A stretch of 11,495 nt of DNA. Origin: Candidatus Binatia bacterium (GTDB lineage: Bacteria > Desulfobacterota_B > Binatia > UBA9968 > JAJDTQ01). Location: positions 1 through 11,495 of the forward strand of contig JAJDTQ010000279.1 in assembly GCA_022827045.1 (NCBI GenBank), in the 5' to 3' direction. This document shows, one piece after another, positions 6,409 to 11,495 of the stretch. Made by a program: the position numbers and the translations under genes. The notes beneath the pieces are model-generated. The model saw only the letters and a list, made by a program, of their open reading frames with translations. It had not been told where the DNA came from and made no database searches. Each line of letters starts with the position of its first letter. Positions within the stretch are counted from its first letter, which is position 1.

Positions 6409-7341
6409 CTACTGCGGGTTTCCGCCCACCACCGTGGCGGGCTCCTTGAGGATGCGGTCCATGTCGAGCTTCTCGCCGGAGAGCTCTTCCTCCAGGTGGT
6501 GGAGGTCCTCCCGGTACTTGAACACGCAGCCTACCGTCTCCTTCACGATCTCCGGATCCAGCTCGGCGCGGTTCAGCAGCAGCAGCGCCGACGCCCAGTC
6601 CAGGGTCTCGGCCACGCCCGGACGCTTGTAGAAGTTCATCTGCCGCACCTGCTGCATGAAGGCGCAGATCTGCTCGGCCATGAGCTTCTGGATCTCCGGG
6701 TGCTTGGTCATGATGATCTCGTACTCCTTCTCGAAGGTGGGGTACTCGATCCAGTGGTACAGGCAGCGGCGCTTGAGCGCGTCGTGGATCTCCCGGGTGC
6801 GGTTGGAGGTGAGGAAGACGTAGGGCCTTTTCTGCGCCTGGATGGTGCCCACCTCGGGAATGCTGATCTGGAAGTCCGACAGCACCTCCAGCAGGAACGC
6901 CTCGAACTCCATGTCGGCGCGGTCGATTTCGTCGATGAGCAGCACCGGAGGCTCGGCGCCGTCGGTGCGGATAGCGTCCAGCAGCGGCCGGCTGATGAGG
7001 TATTCCTCGGAGAAGATCTCTGTCTCCACCGACTCGCGGTCCCGGGAGCCGATCTCCTCCAGCTTGATGCGCAGCATCTGCTTGGGATAGTTCCACTCGT
7101 AGAGCGCGGTGTTCGAGTCCAGCCCCTCGTAGCACTGGAGACGGATGAGCCGGGTCTGGAGCACGTCCGCGAGCACCTTGGCGATCTCGGTCTTGCCAAC
7201 GCCCGCCTCCCCTTCCAGCAGGATCGGTTTCCCCAGCCGCACCGAAAGGTAGACCACGGTGGCGAGGCTCCGGTCGCAGATGTACTTGCGCTCCCTAAGG
7301 GAATCCCGGATCGATTCGACGGAAATGCTGTCCAGATTCAT
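6409..7341 (-). CDS. MoxR-family AAA+ ATPase (CoxD-like)
   Basis: This 310-residue AAA+ ATPase has Walker A GEAGVGKTE (44-52), Walker B VLLIDEIDRAD (133-143), sensor-1 TSNRTRE (178-184) and ALKRRCLYHWIEYP (188-201), the MoxR arginine-finger region. MoxR/CoxD proteins act with a VWA partner as a metallo-chaperone or remodelling pair, and the CoxE-type VWA gene follows directly. In Oligotropha-type carbon monoxide dehydrogenase, CoxD functions in sulfur insertion into the molybdenum centre. The start is the ATG at 7341, preceded by AAGGGA; a longer reading frame to 7458 lacks family sequence and is not used. The substrate enzyme is not in the window. Confidence 0.93.
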   Translation of the reverse strand: MNLDSISVESIRDSLRERKYICDRSLATVVYLSVRLGKPILLEGEAGVGKTEIAKVLADVLQTRLIRLQCYEGLDSNTALYEWNYPKQMLRIKLEEIGSRDRESVETEIFSEEYLISRPLLDAIRTDGAEPPVLLIDEIDRADMEFEAFLLEVLSDFQISIPEVGTIQAQKRPYVFLTSNRTREIHDALKRRCLYHWIEYPTFEKEYEIIMTKHPEIQKLMAEQICAFMQQVRQMNFYKRPGVAETLDWASALLLLNRAELDPEIVKETVGCVFKYREDLHHLEEELSGEKLDMDRILKEPATVVGGNPQ

Positions 7342-7427
7342 GCGTATCCCTTCTTCGCGTACGGCCCGTGATTTTGTGATTGCTGTTTGCGCGCGGCGGC
7401 AAGGCCTGCTTGCGTGGCGGCTACCGG

Positions 7428-7760
7428 CTACTTGTTCTCGGCGAGCTGCCGTTTCCACCCCAGGGTCTTGGCCTTGGCGCCGACGGCTTCGGCCTCCTCG
7501 ATCATCCCCTTGCGCTGGTAGAAGATGGAAAGGCTCGTGTAGGCCAGCTCATCGTCGGGGCTCACCTCGATCAGGCGCTTGCCCACCTCGATGGCCTCAT
7601 CCAGGCGGTCCGTATTCGCGTACGCCATTCCCAGGGCATGCAGTGCGTCGGCGTAGTCGGGATCCTCGGCCAGAGCCTTGTTGTAAGACTCGATGGCCTC
7701 GTCCACCCGGTCGTCGGCGTGCGCCTCCATCCCCTGGATGTAATGGTCCTCTTTCGTCAT
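7428..7760 (-). CDS. Small TPR-repeat protein
   Basis: This 110-residue all-helical protein is made almost entirely of three tetratricopeptide repeats (about 4-33, 37-67 and 71-100). Each shows the A/G-x-Y-x-x-G or ALHALGMAYA pattern and the DEAIE / EEAEA second helix with a P at the repeat end (DPDYADA, SPDDELA). It has no signal peptide and is a protein-protein scaffold. It is the first gene of the minus-strand run, with the MoxR ATPase starting 86 bases downstream, so it may help assemble the MoxR-VWA or molybdenum-enzyme complex; this is inference from position. The ribosome-binding sequence before its ATG is weak. Confidence 0.85.
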   Translation of the reverse strand: MTKEDHYIQGMEAHADDRVDEAIESYNKALAEDPDYADALHALGMAYANTDRLDEAIEVGKRLIEVSPDDELAYTSLSIFYQRKGMIEEAEAVGAKAKTLGWKRQLAENK

Positions 7761-7783
7761 CAGGCTTCACCCAATGGACCTAA

Positions 7784-7812
7784 TCTGTATTACGAAATCG
7801 TGATATTCTCAA
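7784..7812 (-). promoter_or_regulatory. Weak candidate promoter for the minus-strand operon
   Basis: In the divergent gap between the TPR gene and the alpha/beta hydrolase gene, the minus strand reads TTGAGA (7807-7812), a 17-base spacer and TACAGA (7784-7789). The -35 matches consensus in five of six positions, but the -10 is poor. The AT-rich patch is the only one in the gap and lies at a sensible distance from the ATG at 7760. No operator or riboswitch was recognised. Confidence 0.3.
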
Positions 7813-7903
7813 CCGAACGCGCGGGGCGAAGTGGCCGGCGGCCCGGCGCCGATTCCCCGACCCGCGGCCTCACGAAAGCGACATCAACCCGGAGGACCCC
7901 TTC

Positions 7904-9001
7904 ATGGCGGAAGCCGCAACTCTCGAAGAAATCAAGGACCGCATCCGCAAGCGCGTGGGCAGGCGCAGCCCGTTTCACCTGATGGATCCGGCGGAAGCCG
8001 AAGGCGCGCTCGCCGAGTTGAAGAGTCTGGACGCCGACCACTGGGCGGAGGCCTGGAGCAAACCCGGCGCCCGCTGGGAACGGGCGGCGAAGGACGCGGA
8101 GGAAAAAGGAAAAGCCGACGAGGCCAAAGCGGCCTACTTCCAGGCCGCCGGCTACTACGGCACCGCCCGCCACCCCTTCCCCAGCTCACCGGGCAAGCAG
8201 GAGGCCTACCGCAAGACCATCGAGAACTACCTCGCGGCCTCGCGCCACTTCGACCCGCCGCTGGAGCGCATCGCCCTCCCCCTGCGCGACAAGGAGGTGG
8301 TGGGCTACCTGCGCCTTCCCGTCAGGCGGCCCGCGCCGGTCATTATGCACTGGGGCGGCATCGACAACTGGAAAGAGGATCGGCACAACTTCGTGGAGTC
8401 CATGCTCGCCGAGGGCTGGGGCTGCTTCATCATGGACAGCCCCGGCACCGGTGAGTCCCCGGTGCTCGCCTCGGACACGGCCCACGAAGTATACAGCACC
8501 GCGCTGGACTACTTGGTAACCCGCCCGGAAGTGGACCCGGGCCGCATCGCCGCCCTGGGCGCCAGCTTCGGCGGCTACTGGTCCACCAAGCTGGCGCACA
8601 CGGAGCCGGAACGGCTGCGCGCCGCGGTCAACTGGGGAGGCGGCATCCACGGGTTCTTCCAGCCCGAATGGCAGCAACGCTCCCGCAACGCCTCCTCCTA
8701 TCTCTTCGACCTCATCGAGGCGCGCGCCAACCTCTTCGGTAAACGCACCTTCGAGGAACTCTGCGAGGTCATGCCCATCCTCTCCCTAAAGGACCAGGGC
8801 CTGCTCGAGAAGCCCTGCGCCCCCATGCTGCTGGTCAACGGCAAGGACGACCTCCAGGTCCCCATCGAGGACTTCTACATGCTGCTGGAGTGCGGCAGCC
8901 CCAAGGCCATGCGCCTCTTCCCTGGCGGCCACATGGGCGAGTCGCCGGACGTGTTCCCGACGATACTGAGGTGGCTGCATAGGGAGCTGGATGGGGAGTG
9001 A
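7904..9001 (+). CDS. Alpha/beta hydrolase with N-terminal helical domain (FrsA/DUF1100-like esterase)
   Basis: This 365-residue alpha/beta hydrolase has a long helical N-terminal part (about 1-115) and a catalytic core. The oxyanion-region motif HWGGIDNW (149-156), the nucleophile elbow GASFGGYW (S221), the acid in NGKDDLQVP (D316) and the histidine in GGHMGESPD (H343) form the expected triad. The layout, with an N-terminal helical cap and GASFGG, resembles the FrsA/DUF1100 group and the 2,6-dihydroxypseudooxynicotine hydrolase type, which cleave C-C or ester bonds of aromatic metabolites. GGAGG (7891-7895) lies eight bases before the ATG, fixing the start. It is divergent from the minus-strand operon. 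The substrate is not known. Confidence 0.9.
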   Translation: MAEAATLEEIKDRIRKRVGRRSPFHLMDPAEAEGALAELKSLDADHWAEAWSKPGARWERAAKDAEEKGKADEAKAAYFQAAGYYGTARHPFPSSPGKQEAYRKTIENYLAASRHFDPPLERIALPLRDKEVVGYLRLPVRRPAPVIMHWGGIDNWKEDRHNFVESMLAEGWGCFIMDSPGTGESPVLASDTAHEVYSTALDYLVTRPEVDPGRIAALGASFGGYWSTKLAHTEPERLRAAVNWGGGIHGFFQPEWQQRSRNASSYLFDLIEARANLFGKRTFEELCEVMPILSLKDQGLLEKPCAPMLLVNGKDDLQVPIEDFYMLLECGSPKAMRLFPGGHMGESPDVFPTILRWLHRELDGE

Positions 9002-9022
9002 GGGGGAAACACCGACAAGGGA

Positions 9023-9241
9023 ATGATGAAACTCCGTTACTACCCCGAAACCGACAGTCTTTACGTCGAACTCAACCCGGGGCCGGGTACCGAGACACGC
9101 GAAGTCGCCAGGGGGCTCAACGTCGATCTCGACGCCAACGGGGCCGTGGTGGGCTTCGACATCGATAATGCTTCTAAACGCCTCGACCTGTCGACTTTGG
9201 AGACTGAGGAGCTGCCGGTGCGGAGCTATCGGGTAGGTTGA
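9023..9241 (+). CDS. DUF2283 domain protein
   Basis: This 72-residue protein begins MMKLRYYPETDSLYVELNP and continues REVARGLNVDLDANGAVVGFDI, the pattern of DUF2283 proteins (small beta-rich proteins of unknown function, often found beside DUF4258 proteins in toxin-antitoxin-like pairs). The ATG at 9023 or the next codon, 9026, could be the start; the sequence AAGGG just upstream fits the second better. It starts 21 bases after the hydrolase and could be on the same transcript. No DUF4258 partner is visible, so no toxin-antitoxin role is claimed. Confidence 0.85.
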   Translation: MMKLRYYPETDSLYVELNPGPGTETREVARGLNVDLDANGAVVGFDIDNASKRLDLSTLETEELPVRSYRVG

Positions 9242-9267
9242 TAGCGACCACGGTTCGGTGAACGGAA

Positions 9268-9305
9268 GGAAGTGACAGGGAGATTTGGAAGTGACAGGGA
9301 GATTT
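9268..9305. repeat. 19-bp perfect tandem duplication covering a ribosome-binding site
   Basis: The 19-base unit GGAAGTGACAGGGAGATTT occurs twice head to tail (9268-9286 and 9287-9305) with no mismatch. The second copy supplies AGGGAGA seven bases before the ATG of the next gene (9308); the first copy is a spare copy of the same sequence. An in-frame GTG at 9272 lies in the first copy but has its purine stretch too close. Confidence 0.9.
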
Positions 9306-9307
9306 AC

Positions 9308-10111
9308 ATGAGCCTACCAGACTACCTGGAAGGCGTGGCGAAAGAAATGCGGGACAGATCCGCCGCGATCCGTCGAGGTTTCGCGCAGCACCACACCTCC
9401 GCTGGAACGAATCGCGAGGAGCTCGTCAAGCAGTTTCTCATAGACCATTTGCCGAAACGGTTTAGTGTGAGTACTGGACTTGTCATCTCGCATAGCAACG
9501 TGTTCTCGAATCAAGCCGACCTCGTAGTCGTTGATAGTCAGAACAATGCACCCCTCTACCCTCAAAGCCCCAACAAGCTCTGGCCCGTCGAAGCCGTCTA
9601 TGCCCTGGTGGAGGTAAAGACTCACTTGAATCCCGACGACTTGCGAGACGCGGTCCTAAAGGGACAAAGATTCAAGGGTTTGGTACGGCAATTTTGTGAG
9701 ACGGGGTCAAGACAACCCATCCGGGAATCGTTGTTCGTCATCTGGGGGTTTGAATCGCCAAAACCCGCGACACTAAAGACCCGCCTCCTTGAGACGGTAC
9801 AGGGTGTCCCCCGTGACGAACAACCAGACTTCATCATCGTACCTGATAGACTAGTTGCAAAGGCCGGACGCTACCTTGAACTTGCGAGGCTTGGTCAACC
9901 GAACAGTCCGTATCGACAAAAACTCGAGAGCCAGCACGGCACTGATCTTTCAGCTCTCTTGCCTGAACCGGTCGAAGTCCATGACTCTCAGACGGACTCG
10001 CTACTCGCGTGGTATCTGTGGTTTGATTCATGGCTGCGGCAAGCGGGTCCCCGTTTCGTTGACCCTTTGACCTACCTGCCCCCCAATAAGACTTTGGATA
10101 ATGTGGTCTGA
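9308..10111 (+). CDS. DUF6602-like protein with PD-(D/E)XK nuclease-like core
   Basis: This 267-residue protein is best matched, from memory, to DUF6602. It has an N-terminal helix, then a core resembling a restriction-endonuclease fold: GTNREELV (33-40, E37 or E38), QADLVVVD (69-76, D71) and ALVEVKTHL (99-107, E102 and K104), the D...ExK arrangement of PD-(D/E)XK nucleases. It then continues with helices and a WYLWFDSWLR region (235-244). The start is the ATG at 9308, with a ribosome-binding site provided by the second copy of the tandem repeat. Its base composition is lower in GC than its neighbours (28 of 60 at 9421-9480 compared with 42 of 60 at 8401-8460), so it looks acquired. The function is unknown; a DNA-acting or defence role is a guess. 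Confidence 0.75.
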   Translation: MSLPDYLEGVAKEMRDRSAAIRRGFAQHHTSAGTNREELVKQFLIDHLPKRFSVSTGLVISHSNVFSNQADLVVVDSQNNAPLYPQSPNKLWPVEAVYALVEVKTHLNPDDLRDAVLKGQRFKGLVRQFCETGSRQPIRESLFVIWGFESPKPATLKTRLLETVQGVPRDEQPDFIIVPDRLVAKAGRYLELARLGQPNSPYRQKLESQHGTDLSALLPEPVEVHDSQTDSLLAWYLWFDSWLRQAGPRFVDPLTYLPPNKTLDNVV

Positions 10112-10171
10112 CCAACAACGATATCGGAACGCGACGCGCCTGTTGTTGCCCGACGGCTCACATGACAATTT

Positions 10172-10193
10172 GCTTCGAAGACTTTTTCGAAGC
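10172..10193. other. Small hairpin between convergent genes
   Basis: GCTTCGAA (10172-10179) and TTCGAAGC (10186-10193) form an 8-bp stem around a 6-base loop, in the 86-base gap between the converging nuclease-like gene and the decarboxylase gene. On neither strand is it followed by a run of T, so it is a weak candidate for a bidirectional transcript end rather than a classical terminator. Confidence 0.4.
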
Positions 10194-10197
10194 CCCC

Positions 10198-11334
10198 CTA
10201 CACCACCTTCTCCCGCGCTTCCATGATCTTGTGGACCACGGCCTCGACGTCCGCCTCGTCCACGAACGGCGACATGATGTAGGACTTGAGGGCGTGGATG
10301 GGCTCGCCGTAGGCGGTGCGGCGGTAGCAGTCGGTGGAGGAGATGACCACGCCGCGGCCGGCCATGGCTTCGGAGTGGACGTATTCGAAGATCTTCCGGT
10401 TGAAGCCGTTGTGGTCCAGCAGGGTTTCGCGGTAGGCCGGGTCGTCGAACTCCTGGCCCTTGATGGCAAAGGTGTCCACTCCCGGCGGGTAGGCGCGGAA
10501 CAGGCTGACGGTGCCGAAGTTGTCGCGGTTGAGCACGGTGGTGCCCTCCCGGCCTTCGAGGTGCTCGCGCAGGAGCTGGGCCATCTCCACCATGTGCCCC
10601 AGCACCACCCGGAGCCCCTTGCGCCCGAACAGGCGGTAGTTGGCGATGGCCGCGAGCGGGCCGGTGCCGGCCCGGGACGTTTCCAGGGTGTACATGCCGG
10701 GCCGGTGTTCCCCGAAATGGTAGAGATACGGCATCTGCTCCGGATCCCGCGCCACCCGCTGCAGGTCCGCGCGCTCCTTCACCAGCACCAGGCTCGAGAT
10801 GTACGGCGTGAAGCCGGTCTTGTGGAAGTCCACTCCCACGGAATCCGCCAGCGACAGGTGGCGGATGCGCCGGCACGCCCCCGCCAGGGCGCGCACCGTG
10901 CGCGGCCGGAACCCCAGGGGATTGCCCTCGAAGTCGTAGTCGTTGAACACCGACCACGCCCAGCCGATGACCGCGTCGGCGTGGATGTGCGGGCGGTAGG
11001 GAAGCTGGAACTCGTCCGCCAGCGCGTCCCGCATCGCCGCGATGGCCTTGAGGTCGTCGAGGCCGAAGGAATCGGTGGTGCCCATGGTGGCGATGATGGC
11101 GGCGATCTTCCTGCCCCCGGCCAGGGCCTGTCGGGCAGCCTCCTCCAGCCGGGCCAGGTCGACCTCGTTGTCCGGGGTGGTCGCCACCGTCACGAGGTTC
11201 CGCGTGCCCAGCCCGAGCCAGCCTGCGATGTTGGCGGCACAGTAGTGCCCCGTGTCCGACACCAGGATGACCGCATCTTCGGACACGCCGTTGCGGACGG
11301 TGTTCGGGCACGCCTTCTCCAGCCCCATCTTCAC
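10198..11334 (-). CDS. PLP-dependent group II decarboxylase, N-terminus missing (probable pseudogene or truncated)
   Basis: This 378-residue reading frame holds the PLP-binding core of a group II amino acid decarboxylase (glutamate, aromatic or diaminobutyrate type): SDTGHYCAANIAGWLGLG (26-43, H30 expected to stack on PLP), MGTTDSFGLDDL (84-95), HADAVIGWAW (118-127, D120) and DFHKTGFTPY (169-178, K172 as Schiff-base lysine). Complete family members are about 470-550 residues, and the segment with the phosphate-binding GGT/SxxN loop should precede residue 1. Here the frame begins with GTG/ATG right after GTSLYG, with no ribosome-binding site. In-frame stops (TAA at 11368-11370, TGA at 11431-11433) block further reading. 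A small family-like piece lies beyond the first stop. The rest of the gene is intact, so the damage looks recent or could be a sequencing or assembly fault. Substrate is not determined. Confidence 0.85.
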   Translation of the reverse strand: MKMGLEKACPNTVRNGVSEDAVILVSDTGHYCAANIAGWLGLGTRNLVTVATTPDNEVDLARLEEAARQALAGGRKIAAIIATMGTTDSFGLDDLKAIAAMRDALADEFQLPYRPHIHADAVIGWAWSVFNDYDFEGNPLGFRPRTVRALAGACRRIRHLSLADSVGVDFHKTGFTPYISSLVLVKERADLQRVARDPEQMPYLYHFGEHRPGMYTLETSRAGTGPLAAIANYRLFGRKGLRVVLGHMVEMAQLLREHLEGREGTTVLNRDNFGTVSLFRAYPPGVDTFAIKGQEFDDPAYRETLLDHNGFNRKIFEYVHSEAMAGRGVVISSTDCYRRTAYGEPIHALKSYIMSPFVDEADVEAVVHKIMEAREKVV

Positions 11335-11370
11335 TCCGTAGAGGGACGTGCCGGCAATGGCATTTTGTTA

Positions 11371-11430
11371 GCCGGCGATATCTGCCGGAGATTTGGTCGC
11401 ACCTTCCAAGTGGCTGATTCCAGGTTGTTT
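11371..11430 (-). pseudogene. In-frame remnant of the decarboxylase N-terminal region
   Basis: Between the TGA and TAA stops upstream of the decarboxylase, and in the same reading frame, 20 codons include HLEGATKSPADIAG. Group II decarboxylases have a similar HL...SPxxxA element well before the GGTxxN loop. The following in-frame codons after the stop read NAIAGTSLYG, which looks like the damaged end of GGTxxNLYG. The spacing between the two pieces is far shorter than in a complete enzyme, which suggests an internal deletion. A stretch this short could match by chance. The remaining bases to 11495 show no recognisable gene. Confidence 0.4.
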
Positions 11431-11495
11431 TCATCGTTCTGGCCGGTGCAGACGCATCGGGGGTTGACAAACCTCGCGGCCTGCGGCATCCTATG

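Noticed and set aside
5187..6449. Long open frame on the plus strand (about 420 codons) over the VWA gene
   Set aside because: Its product is A, L, V, H and Q-rich antisense sequence with no motifs; the minus-strand frame has a full MIDAS site and CoxE signature.
9023..9241. DUF2283 gene as half of a toxin-antitoxin pair
   Set aside because: No DUF4258-like or other small toxin gene lies on either side.
10172..10193. Rho-independent terminator
   Set aside because: A stem is present, but no T run follows on either strand, so it is listed only as a hairpin.
10028..11470. A 480-codon minus-strand frame overlapping the decarboxylase
   Set aside because: A low-complexity G, R and P-rich shadow in another frame; the PLP motifs lie in the 10198-11334 frame.
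1..11495. tRNA, rRNA, riboswitch or insertion sequence
   Set aside because: No cloverleaf, conserved rRNA or riboswitch core (including an FMN riboswitch near the flavin genes) or transposase was recognised by eye; a covariance-model scan was not possible.

Overview
The window is gene-dense, GC-rich bacterial chromosome (for example 42 of 60 bases are G or C at 8401-8460) with short intergenic gaps and leaderless-looking cytoplasmic proteins. Nothing fixes the taxon. High GC, an aerobic molybdenum-hydroxylase type accessory set, an archaeal-type flavin kinase and a family of GTCCTTCGACTTCGCT palindromic intergenic repeats together suggest an uncultivated, metagenome-derived lineage. This is inference only.

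Layout. The left two thirds (1-7760) are entirely on the minus strand and are read right to left. The order is a TPR protein (7428-7760), a MoxR/CoxD-type AAA+ ATPase (6409-7341), a CoxE-type VWA protein (5163-6383), a small XdhC N-domain protein (4779-5108), a larger XdhC protein with the Rossmann domain (3952-4725), a CTP-dependent riboflavin kinase-like protein (3530-3955), a UbiX flavin prenyltransferase (2905-3498), two different FMN-binding split-barrel (PPOX) proteins (2324-2809 and 1809-2291), a metal-dependent amidohydrolase (702-1562) and the first half of a radical-SAM sulfatase-maturase-like enzyme (575 to the window edge). Repeat elements sit in four of the gaps. To the right a divergent alpha/beta hydrolase (7904-9001), a DUF2283 protein (9023-9241) and a lower-GC nuclease-fold protein (9308-10111) run on the plus strand. 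They converge on a minus-strand PLP-dependent decarboxylase (10198-11334) that appears to have lost its N-terminal part.

How it may work. MoxR + VWA + XdhC is the accessory kit known from carbon monoxide dehydrogenase/xanthine-dehydrogenase type molybdenum hydroxylases (CoxD, CoxE, CoxF/XdhC), where it finishes the molybdenum active site. The catalytic subunits are not in this window. Downstream, a flavin kinase overlaps the xdhC stop codon and is followed within 31 bases by UbiX, which consumes FMN, and then by two FMN-family proteins. The cluster therefore reads as a combined molybdenum-cofactor and flavin-cofactor supply operon. The bacterial use of the archaeal-type CTP-dependent riboflavin kinase in this setting is the most interesting point in the window.
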